From Guyparkeria halophila (GTDB lineage: Bacteria > Pseudomonadota > Gammaproteobacteria > Halothiobacillales > Halothiobacillaceae): 64,000 nt of DNA. Positions within the stretch are counted from its first letter, which is position 1, and each line of letters starts with the position of its first letter. The notes under the pieces are model-generated. The model was not told the DNA's origin and ran no database searches. It saw nothing but the letters and a program-made list of their open reading frames with translations. This document shows, piece by piece, positions 38,930-47,022 of this stretch. The position numbers were made by a program, and so were the translations under genes. The stretch is from NCBI RefSeq assembly GCF_034479635.1, contig NZ_CP140153.1, forward strand, positions 1,495,501 to 1,559,500, written 5' to 3'.

Positions 38930-40938
38930 ACCCCCAGCAACAGGCCGCGGTTCGCCACATCGACACGCCGCTGCTGGTGCTCGCCGGCGCGGGGTCGGGC
39001 AAGACGCGCGTGATCGTCGAGAAGATCGTTCACCTGATCGAGTCCAAGGGCACACCCGCCCGGGCCATCTGGGCGGTGACCTTCACCAACAAGGCCGCGC
39101 GCGAGATGGGCGAGCGGATCGGCCAGCGCCTGCCCGCCGAGCGCCGTCGCGGCCTGAATATCTCGACCTTCCATACCCTCGGGCTGAACCTGATCCGCCG
39201 CGAGATCCGCACCCTCGGCCTGCGCCCCGGTTTCACCGTGCTGGATGCCGAGGACAGCCTCAACCTGTTCAAGTCGCTGCTGCAGCAGAACGACTCGGCC
39301 GCGGGCATGATCGAGCCCAAGGAGGCCCAGTGGCAGATCTCGCAGTGGAAGAACGACCTGCTCACCCCGACCCAGGCGGCCGAGACCAGTGCCGACGAGG
39401 TCGAGGCCGCCTGCGCGTCGCTGTACAGTGACTACGCCCGGCAACTGACCGCCTGCAACGCGCTCGATTTCGACGACCTGATCAAGCGCCCGGTCGAGCT
39501 CTTGCGCGACGATCCCGAGGCGCGCGAACGCTGGCAGAACCGGGTGCGCTATCTGCTGGTGGACGAGTACCAGGACACCAACGCCAGCCAGTACGAGCTG
39601 GTCCGCCTGCTGGTGGGCAAGCTCGGCCGACTGACGGCCGTGGGCGACGATCACCAGTCGATCTACGCCTGGCGCGGGGCGCGCCCGGAGAACCTCTCGC
39701 AGCTTGCGCGCGACTTCCCCAATCTCACCACCATCAAGCTCGAGCAGAACTATCGCTCGGTGAACACCGTGCTCTCGGCGGCCAACCAGCTGATCGCCAA
39801 TGACCCGACCACCCAGCCCAAGACCCTCTGGAGTGCGGTCGGGCCCGGCGAGGCCCACCGAGTGCTGGTCTGCGATACCGCCGAGGACGAGGCCGAGCGC
39901 ATCGCCACCGACATCCTGCACCGGCACTTCAAGGACGATTCGCCCTACCGCAACTTCGCGATCCTGTTCCGCGGCAACCACCAGGCGCGCCTGATCGAGC
40001 AGCAGCTGCGCAAGCTCTCGATCCCCTACATCCTCACCGGCGGCCAGTCGTTCTTCGAGCGCGCCGAGGTCAAGGACGCCATGGCCTACCTGCGCCTGAT
40101 GGCCAACCCGTCCGACGATGCCGCCTTGCTGCGCATCATCAACACCCCGCGGCGCGGCATCGGCCCGACCACCCTCGAGCGCCTGGGCCAGATCGCCCGC
40201 GAACGCCACGTCCATCTGGCTGCCGCCGCCCGGTCCGTGACCGCCGCGCAACGGCTCGATACCCGCGTGCATCACCAACTGACCCAGTTTCTCGACTGGC
40301 TGGATGCCACCCGGGCGCGCATGGACGAGCAACCGGCCAGCGATGCCATGCGCACCATGCTCGAGGAGATCGACTACTTCGGCTACCTGCGCGAGCAGGA
40401 GAACAGCGCCAAGGCGGCCGAGCGTCGCTGGACCAACCTGCAGGACTGGCTCGAATGGACCGAACGGATCGCCGTGGACAACGACAGCGGTGAATCCCTC
40501 TCGCTGACCGAACTGGTTCAGAAGATGAGCCTGCTGGGCATCCTCGAGCAGAAGACCCGCGACCAGGACGACAACGCGGTGCGCCTGCTGACCCTGCACG
40601 CCGCCAAGGGGCTGGAGTTCCCGCATGTCTATCTCACGGGCATGGAGGAGGACCTGCTGCCCCACCAGGACTGCCAGGAAGACGATCGACTGGCCGAGGA
40701 GCGACGCCTGTGCTTTGTCGGCATCACCCGCGCCCAACGCAGCCTGACCTTCACCCTGACCCGGCGACGGCGACGCTACGGCCAGTGGCGCGATATCCAG
40801 CCCAGCCGTTTTCTCGAGGAGGTCGAATCCGACCTGCTCCGCTGGGAAGGCATCGGCGTGCAGAAAAGCGAGGAGGAAAGCCGGGCGACCGCCGCCGAGG
40901 CGATGAGCGCGATCCGTGCCATGCTGGGCAAACCGTGA
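38917..40938 (+). CDS. rep: ATP-dependent DNA helicase Rep
   Basis: 673 residues, the same length as E. coli Rep. Superfamily 1A motifs in order: MQGLNPQQQAAVRH (Q motif), VLAGAGSGKTRVI (Walker A), AVTFTNKAAREM (Ia), LLVDEYQDTNASQYEL (Walker B/II), VGDDHQSIYAWRGA (III), LEQNYRS (IV), and LTLHAAKGLEFPHVYLTG with EERRLCFVGITRAQ (V/VI). Rep travels 3' to 5' on single-stranded DNA and clears proteins ahead of the replication fork. It differs from UvrD/PcrA in its opening MQGLNPQQ. Translation begins within the end of the preceding transporter gene. Confidence 0.95.
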   Translation: MQGLNPQQQAAVRHIDTPLLVLAGAGSGKTRVIVEKIVHLIESKGTPARAIWAVTFTNKAAREMGERIGQRLPAERRRGLNISTFHTLGLNLIRREIRTLGLRPGFTVLDAEDSLNLFKSLLQQNDSAAGMIEPKEAQWQISQWKNDLLTPTQAAETSADEVEAACASLYSDYARQLTACNALDFDDLIKRPVELLRDDPEARERWQNRVRYLLVDEYQDTNASQYELVRLLVGKLGRLTAVGDDHQSIYAWRGARPENLSQLARDFPNLTTIKLEQNYRSVNTVLSAANQLIANDPTTQPKTLWSAVGPGEAHRVLVCDTAEDEAERIATDILHRHFKDDSPYRNFAILFRGNHQARLIEQQLRKLSIPYILTGGQSFFERAEVKDAMAYLRLMANPSDDAALLRIINTPRRGIGPTTLERLGQIARERHVHLAAAARSVTAAQRLDTRVHHQLTQFLDWLDATRARMDEQPASDAMRTMLEEIDYFGYLREQENSAKAAERRWTNLQDWLEWTERIAVDNDSGESLSLTELVQKMSLLGILEQKTRDQDDNAVRLLTLHAAKGLEFPHVYLTGMEEDLLPHQDCQEDDRLAEERRLCFVGITRAQRSLTFTLTRRRRRYGQWRDIQPSRFLEEVESDLLRWEGIGVQKSEEESRATAAEAMSAIRAMLGKP

Positions 40939-41006
40939 TGCCGACACCCGGTCGATTAGTTTTACTGATTTGGCATTAGTGCCGCAACGCAAACCCCGGG
41001 GCGATT

Positions 41007-41052
41007 TGCTATGCTTCGGGCGCCTGATTCCGTGACCCGACACCCGGTCACG
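41007..41052 (+). promoter_or_regulatory. Candidate extended -10 promoter and operator of the RND operon
   Basis: TGCTATGCT at 41007-41015 is an extended -10 element (TGnTATGCT) with a poor -35. About 15 bases downstream, 41031-41052 is an inverted repeat of CGTGACC and GGTCACG separated by 8 bases. A palindrome overlapping the start of transcription is a typical site for a TetR- or MarR-type repressor, as common for RND pumps. No regulator gene is adjacent, so this is a candidate only. Confidence 0.35.
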
Positions 41053-41090
41053 CCCGTCCAGTTGCCTGCGCGAAGGACCAGCGGAACACC

Positions 41091-42422
41091 ATGCAGCCAT
41101 CCGATACCCCCTCCGATACCCCGTCGCGTTCCTCCCGACCGCGGCGCTGGCTGTTTCGGTTCCTGCTTCCCCTGCTGATCCTCGCGGTCGCGATCGCCGC
41201 CTTCCTCGCCCTCAAGGCCAGTCGGCCCGACGCCCCTCAGGCCACGCCCGAGGAGCGCGCCTGGCTGGTCGAGACCATGATCGTCGACCCGGCCACGCGC
41301 CACCCGGTGCTGACGCTATACGGCGAGATCGCCAATCCCGACCGGCTCTCGATCAACGCCCCGCTCTCCGCGCGCGTCGCCGCCGTACCGGTCGAGGATG
41401 GCCAGTCCGTGACCCAGGGCGAGCGCCTGGTCGAACTCGATCGCCGCGATTTCCAACCGGCCCTATCACGCGCCCGGGCCAATCTCGCCGATCTCGAGGC
41501 GCAGATCCGCGAAGTGCGCGCGCAACACCAATCCGATCGCCAGGCACTGGCCCTCGAACAGGAAATCGTCCAGAACGCCGAGACGGCCCTGTCGCGCAGC
41601 CGCGACTTGCGGGCGCGCAACCTAGCCTCGCAAGCCGATGTCGACAACGCCCGCGATACCCTCAGCCAGGCCCGACTCGCCCTGAACACCCGGCGCGAGC
41701 GCCTGTCGACGTTCGATGCCCGCCTGGCCGGTCTCGAGGCCCGCCGCGATGCCGCCGAGGCCGACGTGATGGCGGCCGAACGCGATCTGGAACGCGCCCG
41801 CGTCGACGCCCCGGCCGACGGCCTGATCGGCAACGTCGAGGTCACCGCGGGTGACCAGGTCGGCGCCAATGCAACCCTCCTGACCTTCTACCCCTGGAAC
41901 GGCTTCGAGGCGCGCGCGCTGATTCCCTCCACGCGGGTCGGCTCGATGCTCGAGGCATTGCAGGCCGGTGATCCGCCCCGGGCCCGCACCCACGAGACCG
42001 GGGCGTTGCTCGAGCTCGAGCGCATTGCCGCCGAGGCCAGCGGCCAGGGGGCGACCGGACTGTTTGGCTTTGTCGATCCCGACCACTCGCTGCGCGCCGG
42101 CCAGGTGCTGACGATCGAGCTCGACATGCCGGCGGTCGAAGATGCCGTCGCCATCCCGCACAGCGCGCTCTACGGCAACGATCACGTCTACCGGATCCGC
42201 GACGGACGACTCGAGCGCGCCCAGGTCGAGCGGCTGGGCGAATACCGCGGCGATGACGCGATGGGCGGGAAAGGCGCCCTGCTGGTACGCGCCCCGTCCC
42301 TGACCGTCGGCGATCGCCTGGCGACCACCCAGCTGCCCAATGCCGTCGACGGGCTGCGGGTGCGTTGGGAGGACGCCAGGACCGAGTCCGGTGATACCTC
42401 CCCCACCGGGACCGCGGAATGA
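41091..42422 (+). CDS. RND efflux periplasmic adaptor (membrane fusion protein)
   Basis: 443 residues. A short Ser/Pro-rich cytoplasmic N-terminus precedes one membrane anchor (FRFLLPLLILAVAIAAFLAL, about 24-43). The lipoyl half-motif LSARVAAVPVEDGQSVTQGERLVELD is followed by a long alpha-helical hairpin (about 125-225, with RAQHQSDRQ...VDNARDTLSQARLAL). The second lipoyl half is ARVDAPADGLIGNVEVTAGDQV, then beta-barrel and membrane-proximal domains. It bridges the inner-membrane pump to an outer-membrane channel. The stop overlaps the pump gene start (ATGA). No TolC-like gene is in the window, so an outer-membrane factor encoded elsewhere must be used. Confidence 0.93.
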   Translation: MQPSDTPSDTPSRSSRPRRWLFRFLLPLLILAVAIAAFLALKASRPDAPQATPEERAWLVETMIVDPATRHPVLTLYGEIANPDRLSINAPLSARVAAVPVEDGQSVTQGERLVELDRRDFQPALSRARANLADLEAQIREVRAQHQSDRQALALEQEIVQNAETALSRSRDLRARNLASQADVDNARDTLSQARLALNTRRERLSTFDARLAGLEARRDAAEADVMAAERDLERARVDAPADGLIGNVEVTAGDQVGANATLLTFYPWNGFEARALIPSTRVGSMLEALQAGDPPRARTHETGALLELERIAAEASGQGATGLFGFVDPDHSLRAGQVLTIELDMPAVEDAVAIPHSALYGNDHVYRIRDGRLERAQVERLGEYRGDDAMGGKGALLVRAPSLTVGDRLATTQLPNAVDGLRVRWEDARTESGDTSPTGTAE

Positions 42423-45400
42423 CCGACGGGCAACCGCGCGGCGTACTGGAGCGCTTTGCCCGTCACCGGGTGGCCGCCCACCTGGTGATGCTGCTGATGA
42501 TCCTCGGCGGGCTGTTCGCCATCTCGCGGATGAACATCCAGTTCTTCCCCAATTTCGCGGTGGACATCGTCAGCGTCTCGGTGGTCTGGACCGGCGCCTC
42601 GGCCGAGGACGTCGAGCGGGGCATCACCAACCCGCTCGAGGAACGCCTGCGCGCCGTGCCGGACGTGGACACCATGACGTCCACCTCCGCGCAGGGCATC
42701 TCCACCATCACGCTGGAATTCCTGCAGGGCACCGACCCGGTGCTCGCGCTCAATGACGTCCGCGAGCAGGTCGATACCTTCCGCAACTTCCCGGCCGACG
42801 CCGAAAATCCGCAGATCAGCCGGGCGCCGAAGTTCGATCCGGTCGCCCGGCTGCTGGTCTACGGCGATGTCGAGCGCGGCGCCCTGCGCCAGTGGGTCGA
42901 TCGTTTCGAGCGCGAACTGATCGACCGGGGCATCGACCGGGTCAACGTCAACGGCGTGCCCGAGCAGCAAATCTCGATCGAGGTGCCCTCCGCCTCGCTG
43001 GTGGCCCTGGGCCAATCCCTGCCGCAGCTCTCGGAGACGATCAACGCCCTGTCGCGCGACGTGCCGGCGGGCGAATTCGGCAGTGCCGACGGCGGACGGG
43101 AACTGCGGGCCGTCGAGCAACGCCGCCGACCGCTGGAGTTCGCCAACCTGTCGGTGATCAGCAGCCCGCAGGCGCGGCTCGACCTCGACCAGATCGCGCA
43201 GATCCTGCAGGAGCCGCGGCGCGATTCGCTGCTGCTGCGCTTTGAAGGCATGCCGGCGGCCGAACTGGTGCTCCAGCGCGCCGAGCACGGTGACAGCCTC
43301 GAGTCGGCGCGCGCCCTGCAGCAGTGGGTCGACGAGACCCGCCCGACCTTGCCGCCCGGCCTGCACGTCAAGGCCTATGACCAGTCCTGGCAACTGATCC
43401 GCGACCGCATCAACCTGTTGGTCACCAACGGCGCCGGCGGCCTGATCCTGGTGCTGGTGCTGCTGTACCTGTTCCTGCCCGGGCGCGTGGCCTTCTGGGT
43501 GGCAGCGGGCATCCCGGCGGCCTTTCTCGCCGCCCTGGCGATCCTGTGGCTGATCGGCGGGTCGATCAACATGATCTCGCTGTTCGCCCTGATCATGGCC
43601 CTGGGCGTGATCGTCGACGATGCGATCGTGGTCGGCGAGGACGCCGATGCGCATTTCCGCCATGGCGAGGCGCCCCTGCTTGCCTCGCAGGGGGCGGCGC
43701 GACGGATGTTCTGGCCGGTGATGGCCTCCTCGCTGACCACCATCGCCGCCTTCATGCCGCTGCTGGTGGTCGGCGGTACCATCGGCCAGATCCTGCGCGA
43801 CATCCCGGTGGTGATGATCTGCGTGATCGCCGCCTCGCTGGTCGAGGCGTTCCTGGTCCTGCCCGGCCACCTGCGCGGCGCGTTCAGCGGTCGCCACCGC
43901 GACGACCAGCTCCAACAACGACAACCCGGGCGCATGGCTCGTTTCCGCGCCGGGTTCGATCGCCGGTTCGACCACTTCCGTCAGCGCCACTTCCGACCCG
44001 CCGTGCGCTTCGCCATTGGCCACCGCGCCGTCACCCTGGCGACCGCGGTGGCCACCGTGATCCTGGCCGTCGGCCTGTTGGCGGGCGGGCGACTGGGCTT
44101 TACCTTCTTCCCGACCCCCGAGTCTCAGATCGTCTACGCCAACGCCACCTTCGTCGCCGGCACCGACCGCGAGCGCATGGCCGGGTTCATGGACGAGCTG
44201 GAACGCAGCCTCAACGAGACCGAAGCGGAACTGGGCGAGACGCTGGTCCAGACTGCGATCACCCGCCTGGGCGGCACCATCGGGGCCGAAAGCGGCACAC
44301 AGGGCGACCAGCTCGGCTCGATGCTGATCGAGCTGGTCGAGCCGGATGCCCGCACCACCCGCAACGCCGAGTTCATTCGCACCTGGCGGGAGAACGCCCG
44401 CATGCCGCCGGGCATGGAAAACTTCTCGATCAGTTCGCGCCAGGGCGGGCCGCCGGGCGCCGACCTGACCGTGCGCCTCAAGGGCGGAACCACCGATGAT
44501 CTCAAGGCCGCGGCCGTCTCCCTGGCCGAGACCCTCAAGGGGGTGCCGGGGGTGGTCGATGTCACCGACGACCTGCCCTACGGCCGCCAGCAGATCACCT
44601 TCTCGGTCAATGCCCAGGGCCGGGCGCTGGGCCTGACCACCAGCGATGTCGGCAACCAGCTGCGCGCGGCCTACGACGGGGCGCTGAGCCAGATCTACCA
44701 GTCCGGCCCGGACGAGGTGGAGGTGCGTGTGCTGTTGCCGCGCGCCGAACGCCGCCAGATCGGCTCGCTCGACGACCTGAGCATCCGCACCGACGACGGC
44801 AGCTTCGTGCCGCTGCGCCAAGTGGTCGATCTCGGCTCGCAACGGGGCTTCGAGGCCATCCGCCATGCCGAGGGCGTGCGCGCCGTGGAAGTCTCTGCCG
44901 AGATCAACCGCGAATTGGCCAACGCCGAAAATCTGCGCGCCGCGCTCGAGCGCGACACCCTGCCGGAACTGGCCAGCCGCCATGGCATCGGCTACAGCTT
45001 CGAGGGCCGCCAGGCCGATCAGCGCGAGACCATGGCCGACATGAAATTCGGTCTCTACCTGGGCCTGGCGTTGATGTACGTCGTGCTGGTGTGGGTGTTC
45101 TCCGCCTGGACGATGCCGCTGATCGTGCTCACGGTGATCCCGCTCGGGCTGGTCGGGGCGATCTTCGGCCACTGGGCGATGGGCATCGAGCTGACCATCC
45201 TGTCGCTGTTCGGCCTGTTCGGCCTGTCGGGAATCGTGGTCAACAACGCCATCATCCTGGTCGCCTTCTACCGCGACCAGCTCGAGGCCGGGCTGCCTGT
45301 CGACGAGGCGCTGGAGCAGGCCGCCGTTCAGCGCCTGCGCGCGGTGATGCTGACCTCGTTGACCACCATCGGCGGGCTGACCCCGCTGCTGTTCGAGACA

Positions 45401-45553
45401 TCCTTGCAGGCGCAGTTCCTGATCCCGATGGCCACCTCGATCGCCTTCGGCCTGGGCTACTCCACCCTGCTGGTGCTATTCGTCATCCCGGCCCTGCTCT
45501 CGCTGCGCGAGAGCATCAGCCAACGCGTCATGCCGGCGCAAACCGCTGCCTGA
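42419..45553 (+). CDS. RND efflux pump permease (AcrB/MexB superfamily, HAE-type)
   Basis: 1044 residues. Helix 1 (VAAHLVMLLMILGGLFAISRMNIQFFP) leads into the first periplasmic porter domain. Helices 2-6 follow from GGLILVLVLLYLFLPG, with the proton-relay acidic pair in MALGVIVDDAIVVGEDAD (helix 4). The second periplasmic domain and helices 7-12 repeat the layout, ending ATSIAFGLGYSTLLVLFVIPALLSL. LFGLSGIVVNNAIILV on helix 10 is characteristic. The substrate is unknown. The closest class by motif is the HAE group of drug or organic-solvent pumps, not heavy-metal CzcA. Coupled to the adaptor gene by a 4-base overlap. REP palindromes lie immediately downstream. Confidence 0.94.
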   Translation: MTDGQPRGVLERFARHRVAAHLVMLLMILGGLFAISRMNIQFFPNFAVDIVSVSVVWTGASAEDVERGITNPLEERLRAVPDVDTMTSTSAQGISTITLEFLQGTDPVLALNDVREQVDTFRNFPADAENPQISRAPKFDPVARLLVYGDVERGALRQWVDRFERELIDRGIDRVNVNGVPEQQISIEVPSASLVALGQSLPQLSETINALSRDVPAGEFGSADGGRELRAVEQRRRPLEFANLSVISSPQARLDLDQIAQILQEPRRDSLLLRFEGMPAAELVLQRAEHGDSLESARALQQWVDETRPTLPPGLHVKAYDQSWQLIRDRINLLVTNGAGGLILVLVLLYLFLPGRVAFWVAAGIPAAFLAALAILWLIGGSINMISLFALIMALGVIVDDAIVVGEDADAHFRHGEAPLLASQGAARRMFWPVMASSLTTIAAFMPLLVVGGTIGQILRDIPVVMICVIAASLVEAFLVLPGHLRGAFSGRHRDDQLQQRQPGRMARFRAGFDRRFDHFRQRHFRPAVRFAIGHRAVTLATAVATVILAVGLLAGGRLGFTFFPTPESQIVYANATFVAGTDRERMAGFMDELERSLNETEAELGETLVQTAITRLGGTIGAESGTQGDQLGSMLIELVEPDARTTRNAEFIRTWRENARMPPGMENFSISSRQGGPPGADLTVRLKGGTTDDLKAAAVSLAETLKGVPGVVDVTDDLPYGRQQITFSVNAQGRALGLTTSDVGNQLRAAYDGALSQIYQSGPDEVEVRVLLPRAERRQIGSLDDLSIRTDDGSFVPLRQVVDLGSQRGFEAIRHAEGVRAVEVSAEINRELANAENLRAALERDTLPELASRHGIGYSFEGRQADQRETMADMKFGLYLGLALMYVVLVWVFSAWTMPLIVLTVIPLGLVGAIFGHWAMGIELTILSLFGLFGLSGIVVNNAIILVAFYRDQLEAGLPVDEALEQAAVQRLRAVMLTSLTTIGGLTPLLFETSLQAQFLIPMATSIAFGLGYSTLLVLFVIPALLSLRESISQRVMPAQTAA

Positions 45554-45576
45554 GCCCGGTCCGCAATAGCGTGATT

Positions 45577-45763
45577 TGTCGGGCTAAAGCCCGACCTACG
45601 GGCGATGTGGCCGCCGTGCCCCTTGTAGGTCGGGCTTCAGCCCGACACGCTGAGACCCGATCGTGCTCGGGTCGGTGACGCGGACGGGATGTCGGGCTGA
45701 AGCCCGACCTACGGAGTCGATTCGGTATCCATGGCTTCTGTAGGTCGGGCTTCGCCCCGACAC
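45577..45763. repeat. Cluster of four alternating REP palindromes
   Basis: Four short palindromes lie between the RND gene and the RAYT gene, at 45577-45600, 45624-45648, 45690-45713 and 45739-45763. The unit in one orientation is TGTAGGTCGGGCT, a TCA or TCG loop, and AGCCCGACA. Copies 1 and 3 read in the reverse orientation (TGTCGGGCT...AGCCCGACCTACG) and copies 2 and 4 forward, giving two head-to-head pairs as in BIMEs. The 5' head TGTAGG outside the hairpin marks orientation. Such REP units are the usual targets or products of the neighbouring RAYT. They may also act as a transcript-end stabiliser for the RND operon. Confidence 0.92.
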
Positions 45764-45767
45764 AACT

Positions 45768-46214
45768 TCAAAGCCAGACCGCATCCCAATGCGGATAATC
45801 TCCAATGCGCTCCACCAGTCCCGCCCGCACCGGGTTAGCCACGATATAGGGCGCCACGTCACGACGCGCCTGGTCCTCACGCAAGGCATGATCGTGGTAG
45901 TTCGGTTGCCAGAGTGGCCCGTGCCTGCCCAATTGCCGATTGATCCGGCGGGCACTGACGCCGCGCACCCGTTGCATGACGTCCGCCAGGCTCGATTGCC
46001 GCAGCCTGAGCAGGGCATGGAAATGATCGGGCATCACCACCCAGGCCAGCCAGTCGGCACGATCGGCGACCTCACTCTCACGGAAGGTGGTGATCAGCAG
46101 ACGAGCCAGTTGCCAGTCCTTAAACGTGGGCCTCCGCCCACGGGTCACCGCCGTCACCAGATATTCCCGACCGGGCTCCGAGCATCGACCGCGACGCAAG
46201 TCGCTGTAACTCAT
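45768..46214 (-). CDS. REP-associated tyrosine transposase (RAYT, TnpA-REP)
   Basis: 148 residues of the Y1/HUH superfamily. The HUH motif is MPDHFHALL near residue 63-71 (His-hydrophobic-Phe-His form), and the nucleophile Tyr is in LWQPNYHDHALR near 103. YIVANPVRAGLV near 125 is the family C-terminal hallmark. RAYTs cut single-stranded REP hairpins and are thought to have spread them; they lack IS200/IS605 ends and are domesticated rather than freely mobile. The start ATG follows AAGGAGGG. The four REP units lie just downstream of the stop (the nearest 5 bases away) and none is seen upstream, so the cluster is one-sided. Confidence 0.93.
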   Translation of the reverse strand: MSYSDLRRGRCSEPGREYLVTAVTRGRRPTFKDWQLARLLITTFRESEVADRADWLAWVVMPDHFHALLRLRQSSLADVMQRVRGVSARRINRQLGRHGPLWQPNYHDHALREDQARRDVAPYIVANPVRAGLVERIGDYPHWDAVWL

Positions 46215-46301
46215 GCACCAACCCTCCTTGGTTGATTGCGTTCCACAATAACTTTCTGCGTTTTGTCTGGATTCGCCTTGCCTGTCCCTTCCCGCCAAGG
46301 G

Positions 46302-47021
46302 TTAGAGCACCGACAGCAGATCCCGCACCGGCAGCCGTCCCTTGGGCGACACGCGGTCCTGGCACAGGGCCGAATGCAGTTCGGCGGTCGCCAGCGCGTC
46401 GATCAGGGCGTGGTGGGCGTGGTAGCGCGGCAGGTGGTAGCGCCCACGCAGGGCATCCAGGCGCAGCTCGCCCGGGCCGTGATGCAGGTGACGCCGCTCG
46501 AAGCCCTGGCGGGCCAGCTGCAGGGTGTCGATTACCGGGATGGCCAGCCCGGCGCCGAATTGGCGCCGGCAGGCGGCATTGAGAAAGGCGATCTCGAAGC
46601 GTGCGTTGTGCGCCACCAGCACGCGCCCGGTCAGCGCCTCGAGCACCTGCTCCAGCGCCTGGCGCTCCGGCACACCCTCGGCGGCGGCATCGTCGGTGAT
46701 GCTGTGGATCACCGCGCTCTGCTCGGGGATACCGACCATCGGGTTGATCACCTCGTGGTGCGCCGTGGCCAGGTCGATGGTTGGCCCCCGCATCACCACC
46801 CACCCCACGCTCAGCAGGCGATCCTGCTTGGGATCGAGTCCGGTGGTCTCGAAATCGAGCACCAGGAAACCACCCTCGCGCCAGTCGGCATCCAGATCCG
46901 CCACGGGGCGGTCGAGGAAGTCGGCAAGGAGCGAGCCATCCGCCGCGCGCCGACGATGGTAGCGGCGGCGCATGGCGAGCCAGGTGACATGCGGAAACCA
47001 GGACAGGCGCAGGCGGGCCAT
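46302..47021 (-). CDS. DEDDh 3'-5' exonuclease (DNA polymerase III epsilon-like)
   Basis: About 239 residues. Exo I is FLVLDFETTGLDPKQD (Asp and Glu metal ligands), Exo II is VLVAHNARFEIAFLNAA (Asn-Ala-Arg-Phe where many have HNAxFD), and Exo III is HHALIDALATAEL, with the DEDDh-class His and Asp. It is a single-domain exonuclease with a basic N-terminal extension (RLRLSWFPHVTWLAMRRRYHRRR), not full DnaQ, lacking the C-terminal polymerase-binding tail. Its gene follows the CBS/nucleotidyltransferase gene with a gap of one base, a pairing seen in many proteobacteria. The start is the ATG at 47021, directly after that stop; 47042 is an alternative. The pair may act in signalling or nucleic-acid turnover (inference). 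Confidence 0.88.
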   Translation of the reverse strand: MARLRLSWFPHVTWLAMRRRYHRRRAADGSLLADFLDRPVADLDADWREGGFLVLDFETTGLDPKQDRLLSVGWVVMRGPTIDLATAHHEVINPMVGIPEQSAVIHSITDDAAAEGVPERQALEQVLEALTGRVLVAHNARFEIAFLNAACRRQFGAGLAIPVIDTLQLARQGFERRHLHHGPGELRLDALRGRYHLPRYHAHHALIDALATAELHSALCQDRVSPKGRLPVRDLLSVL

Positions 47022-47022
47022 C

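Noticed and set aside
42188-45172. A 994-codon open frame antisense to the RND pump gene
   Set aside because: It is the mirror frame of a GC-rich gene. The sense strand encodes a complete RND permease with all motifs.
45577-45763. Possible CRISPR array
   Set aside because: The repeats alternate in orientation, are palindromic throughout, vary in sequence and have unequal spacers (23-41 bases). They fit REP/BIME units.
45768-46214. IS200/IS605 insertion sequence
   Set aside because: The HUH protein has the RAYT C-terminal hallmark and no insertion-sequence ends or TnpB; it is a domesticated transposase.
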